A stretch of DNA of 64,000 nt from Bradyrhizobium prioriisuperbiae. Its GTDB lineage: Bacteria; Pseudomonadota; Alphaproteobacteria; Rhizobiales; Xanthobacteraceae. Made by a program: the position numbers and the translations under genes. Below, in pieces: positions 43,206-51,321 of the stretch (position 1 is its first letter; the number at the start of each line of letters is the position of its first letter). A model generated the notes under the pieces. The model was not told the origin of the DNA and made no database searches. It was given only the letters and a program-made list of their open reading frames with translations. The DNA lies in contig NZ_CP135921.1 of assembly GCF_032397745.1 (NCBI RefSeq), forward strand, positions 4,514,501 to 4,578,500. Direction: 5' to 3'.

Positions 43206-44939
43206 TCAACACCAAACCCAGCTGCAGCCGAAGAATCGATAGCGGTAGATTCTTCGTACGTAGTGAACGCGCGACGCGTGTTGCGGCCGTACCGTCTTCT
43301 GCGGTGGCGGCACATTGGGATCCTGGCTCGTCGGATCGACCTGAACTGCCATGCGCCGCAGCTCGGCCGCCTTGAGCGGATCGGGCGCGCCGAGCAATCC
43401 CCGTTCGTACATGACAGCGAGGTATTTGAGCGAAAAGCCGTCGTTGAGATCGGCGGCCTGCTGGAAGTATTGCGCAGCGGCGTTGTAGTCGCGCGGCGTT
43501 CCCTTGCCGTAGAAATACATCAGGCCGGTCTGGGTCAGGGCGAAGGGGTCGCCCGCCTCGATCGCCTTCTCATAGAGTTCGAGCGCCCTCGGTTCGTCCT
43601 TCTTCACGAACTCGCCGTTGGAGTACATCGCGCCAAGATTACTGATGGCGCCAGGCACACCCGCGGCGGCGGCCTTGCTGAACAGCTCGAAGGCCCGCGG
43701 TCGGTCCTTTACGACTCCGCGCCCGGTCGCGAAAAGGATCCCGAGACGAGCTTGCGCTGGCGCATAGCCGGCATCAGCGGCTTTGGTCAAATGCCGCAGC
43801 GCTTCCATATAGTTTCTCGTCTTTTCGTAGGCGTGGCCAAGCAGAAACTCCAGGCGCAGTTCATTGGGACTGGTGCGCATGGCAGCCTCACAGATTGGGA
43901 CCGCGGCCGAAAAATCGAGCGTGTTGTAGATTTTCAACTGCTGAGGACTGGCGAAAGGCGGCGGCGGCGCGGCGGCGCGCTCGCATTCGCCGACCGGGCC
44001 GTCCGCGGTAACCGGCGGCACCTGAGACGCGGCGGTTCGCGGCTCGACCGACGGCGCAGCCTGCGTTGCGACCAAAGCCGGTTGCTTCAGATCGCCTGGC
44101 GCTTGGGACGAGGCCGCCGATTGCGTCGGCGTCGCGGGTGAGGCGACGATGCCAATCGGGGTCGGTTGGGCCGCCAGATAGACATCGCCGACGAGGGAGG
44201 AACTGTCCCAAGGCGTTTGCTTCTGACCGGTCGTTTGAAGCACGTCGCCGCGAACCCTGGAGAGCATCTGGCGCACTTCGATCCCGGGCGTTGCGATATG
44301 CTTCAGCAGCGCGGCGGTAAAGGGCGAGTTCCGCCCCACGCCGTCGAGGGCGATATTGTTGGGCTGCGTCGAATAAACGATGAGCGAGCCCTGTCCCGCC
44401 GCCTCGATGCGGCCGAGCCCGCGATTGGGCGTGGCGCGGCCGCCATGAGCGAGCTTCTCGACAAAGGGATTGTTGCGGCAGGCGTCAAGAATGATGATGT
44501 TGGCGCGCCCCGTCCCCTCCATCTCCTGCTGGATGTCGGTCAGATTGAGCGTGTTGAAGCGCACATCCGCAGGCGTTTCGATTTTCGCATCGACCGGCAG
44601 CAGATAATTCTCTCCGTTCATCTGCAAGCCATGGCCGGCGTAGAAAAACAATGCGACGTCAGCGCCGCGCAGGCGCTCGGAAAAGTCGCGCACCGCCCTC
44701 GCCATGGCGTCGCGGGTCGCATCGCGCTGCTCGATCACCTCAAAGCCGACGCTGCGCAAAGTTTGGGCGAGATCGGCGGCGTCGTTGGCGGGATTGCCGA
44801 GTGCGGGAACGGCTTGATAGTTGCTGTTGCCCAGCACGAGCGCGAGGCGCGTGCCGGCGAAAGCCTCTGTCTGCATGGCGGCCAATGCTGCGAAAAAGCA
44901 AAGTGTAACAAAAAGGTAGCGGCAATGGAATTTTCGCAT
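43206..44939 (-). CDS. Exported caspase-like peptidase (C14) with Sel1 repeats
   Basis: The protein has 577 residues. A signal peptide (FVTLCFFAALAAMQTEAFA) is followed by a caspase fold: RLALVLGNSNYQAVPALGNP, catalytic His103 in FFYAGHGLQM and catalytic Cys154 in IIILDACRNNPF. After a Pro/Ala-rich linker (about 260-320), the C-terminal 200 residues carry Sel1/TPR-like repeats (AGYAPAQARLGILFATGRG, AISNLGAMYSNGEF, ALTQTGLMYFYGKG, SLKYLAVMYERG). It is probably periplasmic and may cleave or scaffold proteins. Caspase-Sel1 fusions are known in alphaproteobacteria without a firm role. Confidence 0.88.
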   Translation of the reverse strand: MRKFHCRYLFVTLCFFAALAAMQTEAFAGTRLALVLGNSNYQAVPALGNPANDAADLAQTLRSVGFEVIEQRDATRDAMARAVRDFSERLRGADVALFFYAGHGLQMNGENYLLPVDAKIETPADVRFNTLNLTDIQQEMEGTGRANIIILDACRNNPFVEKLAHGGRATPNRGLGRIEAAGQGSLIVYSTQPNNIALDGVGRNSPFTAALLKHIATPGIEVRQMLSRVRGDVLQTTGQKQTPWDSSSLVGDVYLAAQPTPIGIVASPATPTQSAASSQAPGDLKQPALVATQAAPSVEPRTAASQVPPVTADGPVGECERAAAPPPPFASPQQLKIYNTLDFSAAVPICEAAMRTSPNELRLEFLLGHAYEKTRNYMEALRHLTKAADAGYAPAQARLGILFATGRGVVKDRPRAFELFSKAAAAGVPGAISNLGAMYSNGEFVKKDEPRALELYEKAIEAGDPFALTQTGLMYFYGKGTPRDYNAAAQYFQQAADLNDGFSLKYLAVMYERGLLGAPDPLKAAELRRMAVQVDPTSQDPNVPPPQKTVRPQHASRVHYVRRIYRYRFFGCSWVWC

Positions 44940-45287
44940 GGCGCCTGCTTACGGTGTTGAGATGCGAGCTGAAATGGCTCGCCGATCCAGCGATCGGATG
45001 GTGCGGTGCATTCGCACGGGCGTCAACCGGCAGGTGACGGTAGCGCATCAGCGGGAGGCGATGAGCGGCGTGAATTTCGGTGCCTGTGCACCTAATTGAC
45101 CTCGCGCGTTTCATGTAAGGCGGCAGTGGGGCCGTAGTGGTCACCGCAATTGCGGCTCGCCCAAATTGGGAGCCCGTTTTGCGCTCAACAACAAGTGAGC
45201 TTGAAGCGGTCCGATTGTGAACAGACCGAAGCGCACGCCAGAGTATTGTTGCAGTTGCTACAGTTCCCATCAAGAAGGAAACAAGTA
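44940..45287. other. Intergenic, no gene seen
   Basis: This is the divergent region between the caspase-like gene and a small exported protein gene. No frame with a ribosome binding site was found other than the gene at 45288. It should hold two promoters, none of which stands out. Confidence 0.4.
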
Positions 45288-45539
45288 ATGAAAAAACTTA
45301 TCTTGTTTGTTGCTGCTTTTGTGACAGCGAGCGGAGTCAGCGCTTACGCCCAGAGTGAGCATGGTGCCGGCACCAGCAAGCACCGTCGATTGATGTCGTC
45401 CCACGCTTCGGTACAGAACCATCAGCCCGGCTTTCAGCCGGCCGTGATGGTTCCGCCAACTGGCTATTATGGCGGAGCGGACGCCGGCTATGGTCGGATG
45501 GATGACCCGTCAGCGGAAGGCCGCAGCGGCGGGGGCTGA
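45288..45539 (+). CDS. Small exported protein, His/Ser/Gly-rich
   Basis: The protein has 83 residues. AAGGAAAC lies at good spacing before the ATG. A signal peptide (LILFVAAFVTASGVSAYA) is followed by a low-complexity mature part rich in His, Ser and Gly (KHRRLMSSHASVQNHQ; GYYGGADAGYG). No family recognised. It may be a small secreted or envelope peptide. Confidence 0.6.
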   Translation: MKKLILFVAAFVTASGVSAYAQSEHGAGTSKHRRLMSSHASVQNHQPGFQPAVMVPPTGYYGGADAGYGRMDDPSAEGRSGGG

Positions 45540-45848
45540 AAATTTTCGATTTTACTGGTGTTGCAGATCGACGGTCCGGCCCCGCTTGAGACCTGAGACT
45601 TGGTCTCGGGCAGGGCCGTGCCTTTGTTTCTCCCGACGCGAGGCCGGGGCGGCGTCCTTTGGCTTCATTGGAAAACGATGAGCTTTCACAGCGCGGTCGC
45701 CCCTATACGTTAGGGTGGCATACTTTATCGTCCCGGCGCACTAAATTGACGCCGCAACCGGCGGGCGCCATCATGCGCTCCGTCTTGCCCGCGTCATTGT
45801 TCCGGTGTCCCGCACCACGCGGCGCTCATTCGCATTCGGGAGAACACG
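45540..45848. other. Intergenic with a hairpin, no gene seen
   Basis: GAGACC and GGTCTC arms around TGAGACTT, at about 45587-45606, form a short hairpin after the small exported protein gene. The rest holds the likely promoter of the FMN oxidase gene. No supported coding frame. Confidence 0.4.
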
Positions 45849-47156
45849 ATGACAGATACCTCGCGTCAGACGCCGATGACGGGCAACATGATCGCGCGCC
45901 GCCAGTTGCTGCGGTTTTTCGCCGGCAGTCCTTTGCTCACGGCGACCTCTCTCGGGGCGATCACCTCGCTGTTGACCGCGGGCACGGATCGGGCGTTCGC
46001 GCAGAGTTATGACGTGCTGCGCGGCTCGCGGCGGGCGCTCGGCCCGGACGGCGTCATCACCGCCGCGGCCGACGCACTGGATGTGTTCGAGTTCGAACCG
46101 GCGGCGAAGAAGGCTGTGCTCGGCCAGGAGGCGCCGGCGCACTGGGGCTACCTCCAGAGTGGTGTCGACGGTGACGTGACGCGCGACGCCAACCACACCG
46201 CTTTCGCGAAATACAACATCCGCGTCCAGCGTCTGATCGATGCGCGAAAGGTCGACACCAGTGTGAAGATCTTCGGAGAGACCTGGGGCAGCCCGATCTT
46301 CATGTGCCCGGTCAGCAGCCTCGGCGCTTACGATCCCGAGGCGGGGGTCACCGTGGCGCGCGCCGCCGCCAAGCGCAACCATCAGATGATTCTCTCCACC
46401 GTCGACAATGCCAGCATCGCCGATGTCAGCAAGGCGCACGGCAAGCCGGCCTGGTTCATGTTGTATCCGACCGACGACTGGAACGTGACGCAGAAACTCG
46501 TGCAGCACGCGGAGAGCGCGGGCTCTCCGGCGATCGTGCTGACGGTCGACCGCCAGGGCGGCCGCAACACTGAAACCCTGTTTCGCGAACGGCGCCAGGA
46601 CCAGCGCGAGTGCTCGGGCTGTCACACGCCGGGCTTCACCAACGAGGTCAGCCGCAAGTCCAACTTCGCCGATATCGACGTGTCCAAGGTCACGAACCTG
46701 TACGGCACCGGGATGACATGGGAGTTCATCGATCGCCTGCGCAAGATCGTCAAGGGCAAGCTCGTGCTCAAGGGCATCATGACGGGTGAGGATGCCAAGG
46801 AAGCGCTGAAACACGGCGTGGACGGCCTGATCGTCTCCAACCATGGCGGGCGCGCGGAAGAAAGCGGGCAGTCGACCATCGGCGTGCTGGCGGAAGTCGT
46901 GGACGCGGTCGGCGGCAAGATTCCGGTGTTGATCGACGGCGGCGTGCGCCGCGGCACCGATGTTCTCAAGGCGCTCGCCGTGGGCGCTGCGGCCGTCGGC
47001 ATCGGCCGGCCCTATGTGTGGGGCCTGGCGTCATTTGGTGAAACGGGTGTGGACCGCGTGCTCCAGATCCTGGACGACGAGTTCATCACCATCATGCGGC
47101 AGGTGGGCGCGCTGGACATCAAACACATCACACGGCGCAACGTCACCAGCGCTTAG
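45849..47156 (+). CDS. Tat-exported FMN-dependent alpha-hydroxy-acid oxidase with CxxCH
   Basis: This 435-residue TIM-barrel flavoprotein is of the lactate oxidase/monooxygenase family. The N-terminus has a twin-arginine-like signal (ARRQLLRFFAG) and hydrophobic stretch ending at AFAQS, so it is probably exported folded with its flavin. Active-site features include the FMN Lys in KLVLKGI (308) and the catalytic His332 in IVSNHGGRAEE; FMN-phosphate loops are IDGGVRRGTD and VGIGRP. Unusually, residues 255-259 are CSGCH, a c-type haem-binding motif, in the mobile loop region. The gene ends in a TAG shared with a dispersed repeat. Confidence 0.85.
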   Translation: MTDTSRQTPMTGNMIARRQLLRFFAGSPLLTATSLGAITSLLTAGTDRAFAQSYDVLRGSRRALGPDGVITAAADALDVFEFEPAAKKAVLGQEAPAHWGYLQSGVDGDVTRDANHTAFAKYNIRVQRLIDARKVDTSVKIFGETWGSPIFMCPVSSLGAYDPEAGVTVARAAAKRNHQMILSTVDNASIADVSKAHGKPAWFMLYPTDDWNVTQKLVQHAESAGSPAIVLTVDRQGGRNTETLFRERRQDQRECSGCHTPGFTNEVSRKSNFADIDVSKVTNLYGTGMTWEFIDRLRKIVKGKLVLKGIMTGEDAKEALKHGVDGLIVSNHGGRAEESGQSTIGVLAEVVDAVGGKIPVLIDGGVRRGTDVLKALAVGAAAVGIGRPYVWGLASFGETGVDRVLQILDDEFITIMRQVGALDIKHITRRNVTSA

Positions 47157-47260
47157 AGCGTTTTCCAGCGAAGTGGATACCGGTTCGCGTCAAGAAAACG
47201 CGTCAAAACAAGATGCTAGAGCCCCGTTCCGATTTTATCGGAACGGAAAAGGCTTTAGCC
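47155..47260. repeat. Dispersed ~105-bp palindromic repeat, long form, copy 3
   Basis: It begins AGAGCGTTTTCCAGCGAAG directly at the upstream gene's TAG stop and contains AAGAAAACGCGTCAAAAC. Its stem-loop is CCGTTCCGAT / ATCGGAACGG at 47224-47246. It matches the copy at 10482-10587 almost throughout. It separates the FMN oxidase gene from the convergent Crp/Fnr gene. Confidence 0.87.
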
Positions 47261-47328
47261 GTGCCGAGCTGTACAACGGCGGCCCGCAACCTGCGGCAGC
47301 CGCCGTGCAAGTCTATTTTGTCACAAGT

Positions 47329-48027
47329 TTATTTTGTCAGGTGAGCCGGGAACCGGGTGTCGAAATCCCGCAGGCCCTCGATATTGAGGACCGTGATTGT
47401 CCGGTACCCCATCGCGATCAGCTCGATCTTCTCCAACTCCTGCAGCGCCTGACTGATCCTTTGCCGCGATGCCCCAACGAGATGACCAAGCTCTTCGTTG
47501 GAGATTTCGATGCGATATTCCCGGCTCGGATAGAGTTGCGGATGCAGCATGTCCGCGAGGGTGTGAGCGACGCGCGCGTCCAGGTCGTCCAGGCGGTCAT
47601 GCTCGAACGCACCCAGGAATTGCCCGAGGCGTTCGTTCAACTGGTTGAGAATGAAGCGGTTGAAAGCAATACTTGTGTCCAGCAGCCAGAAAAATGTGGC
47701 TGCCGGCATCAACGCGACGCGCGAGTCACGTAACGCGACGACATTGTATTTGCGCGGCTCCTGTTTGAGGATCGAACCTTCGCCGAACCAGCAATTGGCG
47801 GGGAACGTCGCAAAGGTCACGGGCCTTCCGGTTTCGGACAGGTTTGCTGCCTTGATCAGTCCGTCGACCACACCGACCCACACATTGGACGGATCGCCCT
47901 TGTGGCACGCATAATTGCCGGGCTCGAGTTCGCGCACCATGATGGTGGTCCGCGCGCGCTGCAATTGCGCGGCTGACAGCGCGCTCGCCCATGTGCTCGT
48001 AGCCAACAAATCGTCGAGCGACCGCAT
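47329..48027 (-). CDS. Crp/Fnr-family transcriptional regulator
   Basis: This 232-residue protein has an N-terminal cyclic-nucleotide-binding-like beta barrel (LEPGNYACHKGDPSNVWVGV) and a C-terminal helix-turn-helix (ISNEELGHLVGASRQRISQA, then LQELEKIELIAMGYRTI). There is no Fnr-type N-terminal Cys cluster, so it is not an oxygen sensor of that type. It is divergent from a tannase-like gene. It might bind the perfect Crp palindrome at 30059, but this is untested. Confidence 0.88.
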   Translation of the reverse strand: MRSLDDLLATSTWASALSAAQLQRARTTIMVRELEPGNYACHKGDPSNVWVGVVDGLIKAANLSETGRPVTFATFPANCWFGEGSILKQEPRKYNVVALRDSRVALMPAATFFWLLDTSIAFNRFILNQLNERLGQFLGAFEHDRLDDLDARVAHTLADMLHPQLYPSREYRIEISNEELGHLVGASRQRISQALQELEKIELIAMGYRTITVLNIEGLRDFDTRFPAHLTK

Positions 48028-48141
48028 TGTGCAACCAGATTGTTAGACCGGCGACAGTCTCCAGGCGGATCACTGATCTATCATGGCGAAACGGGCATGC
48101 AAGCGCCCGGCATAATGCGCTGCAACAGGGAGGAGCCGATG

Positions 48142-49782
48142 ATGAGAAACAGACAAGACCGGCGACGAGTCCGAGGGTATCTGCTGGCTGCGGCCGCGCC
48201 GGTGGCGATCGGGGTGTTGTCGGCGTCCCCAGCCGCCGCCTCGACATGCTCTCAACTGGCGAGCCACTTTCATCGGCCGAATACGACCATCACGACGGCG
48301 CAGACCGTTCCGGCCGGAACATTCGTCACGCCGACCACTCCGGCTCAATCGCTTCCAGGACTGCCGCAATTCTGCCGGGTGGCAGGATTTACGACGCCGA
48401 CCCGCGACTCGCACATCAATTTCGAAGTGTGGGTGCCGGAAGCGGGGTGGAACCTGAAGTATCTGCAGGTGGGCTGCGGCGGTTTCTGTGGGTCGATCTC
48501 CTACACCAGCATGGCCGAGCCGCTTCGCAGGGGGTATGCCTCGGCGGCGACCGACGATGGCCATCAGGCCAGCGGCATCGACGCGTCCTGGGCGGTCGGC
48601 CATCCTCAGAAGGTGGTCGATTTCGGATATCGCGCGCTGAAGGAGACCACCGACGTTGCCAAGGATATCATCATGGCCTTCAAATCGAGTGGCCCGCGTC
48701 GCTCCTATTTCGTGGGCTGTTCCGATGGCGGCCGCGAAGCCTTGATGGAAGCGCAGCGCTACCCGCACGATTTCGATGGCATCGTGGTCGGTTCTCCAGC
48801 GAATGACTGGACCAACTTGTTTAGCGGGTTCGTCTGGAACCAGAAAGCGCTTGCCGCAATCCCCGGCGGTGATCTCTCGCAAGCCGACCTCGGCGTCGTC
48901 AGCAACGCCATGCTTGGACAGTGCGCCGGACGCGACGGCGGGCTGCGCACGGATCAATTCCTGAACAATCCCCTGGCCTGCCGCTTCAACCCGGACAGGC
49001 TGTCGCTGTCGAATGACAAGATCCAGGCGATCAAGAAGATCTTTTCGGGTCCGCGCGGGATCTTCCCGGGCTATCGCGTGACGGGCGACGAAGCGAGTGA
49101 TCCGGCCAACTGGCCGGCATGGCTGACCGGGGGCGGCAATCCGGCCAATGGACTGCAGGGATTGTTCGGGACCAACTTCTTTAAGTACATCGTGTTTCCG
49201 AATTCCGGATGGACCCCGGACACGTTCAGCATCGAGCAAAACGCCCGTCAGGCGGACGTCCGGGTCGGAGCGATCCTGAATTCCGTCGATCCCAATCTTC
49301 GTCCCTTCAAGTTTCGTGGCGGCAAGCTGATCCAGTATGCAGGCTGGGGTGATACCGCCATCTCGCCCGAGAACGACATCGATTACTATAACGCGGTGAC
49401 CCGGGAAGTCGGCGGCCACGAACGTGTCAGAGAATTCTATCGTCTCTTCATGGTTCCGGGCATGGCTCACTGCGGTGGCGGACCCGGCGCAAACGCGTTC
49501 GGGCAATTGACGCTCAACGGGCCGAACCCCTCCGATCCGCAGGGCGACATTATCTCGGCGCTGGACCGATGGGTCGAATATCATGATGCGCCCGACAGAA
49601 TCGTCGCCACGAAGTACGTCAATGACGATCCGACCCAGGGCATCGCGTTCCAGCGACCGCTGTGTCCCTTCCCGCAATTTGCCAAATACAACGGGACTGG
49701 CAGCACGACCAGCGCCGCGAGCTTTGCGTGTGTGAGACCGGATCATGACGAGGATCACGACAGGGAAGCAAGCAACCGGTGA
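48142..49782 (+). CDS. Exported tannase/feruloyl-esterase-family protein
   Basis: This 546-residue alpha/beta hydrolase has a signal peptide (GYLLAAAAPVAIGVLSASP). The nucleophile elbow is VGCSDGGREAL with Ser194. Other family regions are INFEVWVPEAGWNLKYLQVG and the C-terminal His in GMAHCGGGPG. Such enzymes release aromatic acids from esters such as tannins or MHET-type esters in the periplasm. The start is the ATG 6 bases after AGGAG. A TctC-type binding protein gene is convergent downstream, a pairing suited to uptake of the acid product. Confidence 0.87.
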   Translation: MRNRQDRRRVRGYLLAAAAPVAIGVLSASPAAASTCSQLASHFHRPNTTITTAQTVPAGTFVTPTTPAQSLPGLPQFCRVAGFTTPTRDSHINFEVWVPEAGWNLKYLQVGCGGFCGSISYTSMAEPLRRGYASAATDDGHQASGIDASWAVGHPQKVVDFGYRALKETTDVAKDIIMAFKSSGPRRSYFVGCSDGGREALMEAQRYPHDFDGIVVGSPANDWTNLFSGFVWNQKALAAIPGGDLSQADLGVVSNAMLGQCAGRDGGLRTDQFLNNPLACRFNPDRLSLSNDKIQAIKKIFSGPRGIFPGYRVTGDEASDPANWPAWLTGGGNPANGLQGLFGTNFFKYIVFPNSGWTPDTFSIEQNARQADVRVGAILNSVDPNLRPFKFRGGKLIQYAGWGDTAISPENDIDYYNAVTREVGGHERVREFYRLFMVPGMAHCGGGPGANAFGQLTLNGPNPSDPQGDIISALDRWVEYHDAPDRIVATKYVNDDPTQGIAFQRPLCPFPQFAKYNGTGSTTSAASFACVRPDHDEDHDREASNR

Positions 49783-49944
49783 GTCTGAAAACATCAGCCG
49801 CGCGGGCGCGTGCGCGTCCCGCGCGGGATGTCAGTTCACGGTGGGTATTGAGGTGATGGGGTGGAGGGCGCCCCGTCATCCGTTCTTACGAGGCGGCGCC
49901 GCTTTCGTGCCGGCATCCTGTTGCTGGGGCCTGAACTTCGCTGA

Positions 49945-50937
49945 CTAATTGCTGCCAATGATTCCCCGCTCCCGGATGATTGCGCCGAACCGCCTGGAAT
50001 CGTCGCGGGCCCTGTCTCCGAACTCGGCAGGGGACATCGGTGCGGGCAGATTGCCGATGGCCATGATTCGCTCTTTCAATGCGGCCGTCGCCAGCGCTCG
50101 ATTGATCTCTGCATTCAAGCGCATGATAACGTCACGCGGAGTTCCGGCGGGCGCGTAAACGCCGAAAAAAGCGTCGGTGTCAAAACCGGCAAGGCCGAGC
50201 TCCTCGAGCGTCGGCACGTCGGGAAGTTGCGGTGCGCGCTGCGGGCTTCCGATCGCAAGGGCGCGCAGCCGGCCGGCCTTCACGTGCTCGATGGCGATGC
50301 CGGGGTCGAACAGGAAGTCGAGTTGCGCCCCGAGCAGGTCGTTGAGCGCAGGTGCTGCGCCGCGATAAGGCACATGCTGAGCATCTGTGCCGGTCATCTT
50401 CTTGAGCATTTCCGCTGCAAGATGCGGAGAACTGCCGATGCCGGGCGATCCGAAATTGCGTTTTCCCGGGTTGGCTTTGAGATCAGCGACAAAGGCCTCG
50501 AAATCCTTCGCCGGATTTTCGGTGCGAACGACGAGATAGAAGGGGACGCGCGCGACGGACGCGACGGGCACGAGATCCTTCGCCGGGTCGAAAGACATGC
50601 TCGCATACAGATGCGGATTGATCGCGACCATGCTGCCTGACGACACGAGCAAGGTGTAGCCATCGGGCGCGGACCGGGCCACCATTTCTCCGCCGATATT
50701 CCCGTTGGCGCCGCCTTTGTTTTCGATGACCACCGGCTGCCCGAAGGTTTCGCCGAGGGGCTGGGCGATCAGTCGCGCAAGCAGGTCGGCCGTCCCTCCC
50801 GGAGGAAAGTTCACAACGAGTCGCATGGGTTGAGTGGGCCAACTCTGAGTGGCCGACGTCTGAGCCGGCGACGTCTGAGCCAGCGATGTCGATATCATGC
50901 CGGCGAGGAAAGCGAGCGCGATTGCAATGGCCCTCAT
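49945..50937 (-). CDS. TctC-type tripartite tricarboxylate solute-binding protein
   Basis: This 330-residue protein has a signal peptide (IAIALAFLAGMISTSLA). The mature start WPTQPMRLVVNFPPGGTAD is characteristic, with GGANGNIGGE and VPYRGAAPALNDLLGAQLDF later. It binds a carboxylate in the periplasm. No TctAB partner is encoded near. GGGAG precedes the ATG at 50937. Convergent to the tannase-like gene, so it may bind the aromatic acid that the esterase releases (inference). Confidence 0.9.
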   Translation of the reverse strand: MRAIAIALAFLAGMISTSLAQTSPAQTSATQSWPTQPMRLVVNFPPGGTADLLARLIAQPLGETFGQPVVIENKGGANGNIGGEMVARSAPDGYTLLVSSGSMVAINPHLYASMSFDPAKDLVPVASVARVPFYLVVRTENPAKDFEAFVADLKANPGKRNFGSPGIGSSPHLAAEMLKKMTGTDAQHVPYRGAAPALNDLLGAQLDFLFDPGIAIEHVKAGRLRALAIGSPQRAPQLPDVPTLEELGLAGFDTDAFFGVYAPAGTPRDVIMRLNAEINRALATAALKERIMAIGNLPAPMSPAEFGDRARDDSRRFGAIIRERGIIGSN

Positions 50938-51028
50938 GTGTGTCTCCCTGAGTTTTATTATTGGAAGGAAGATGGTGGAGTCCTGCTCGGCATCCCCTGT
51001 GTTCGAGAGCGGCTCGCGCAACTTGCGC

Positions 51029-51170
51029 TCAACCCGCGAGGAAATCGCCAATCGTCCTGATGCAGGCCGGGTTTTCCTGCGTGGCGAAGTGCCCGAAACC
51101 GGGGACAATATGGACGCGTGCTTTCGACGATGAATCAGTGGCCGGCATCGTTTCACATGGATTCCGCACT
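51029..51170 (-). pseudogene. 3' relic of an alpha/beta hydrolase gene
   Basis: The minus-strand frame ending at 51029 reads KARVHIVPGFGHFATQENPA and then CIRTIGDFLAG. This is the standard C-terminus of alpha/beta hydrolases, with the catalytic His in GFGHFA. Only about 45 codons are recognisable and no start or nucleophile is present. The rest of the gene is gone. It lies upstream of the TctC gene on the same strand. Confidence 0.65.
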
Positions 51171-51321
51171 GGCGTGGTTGCGCGAGATCATCACCGATGT
51201 TGCTGCCGAGGTCGACTGGACGCCGGCTGCACAAAAGAGGGGTGGGTAAGAAGAAGTTCCAGCAGAGGCCTGCCGGACTTTGAACCTCCCGCCGCACAAC
51301 GGGCGGCGGTGAATCGCGCTC

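Noticed and set aside
43888..44211. Internal minus-strand frame within the caspase-like gene
   Set aside because: Different frame, basic low-complexity product; the caspase-Sel1 frame is continuous and motif-bearing.
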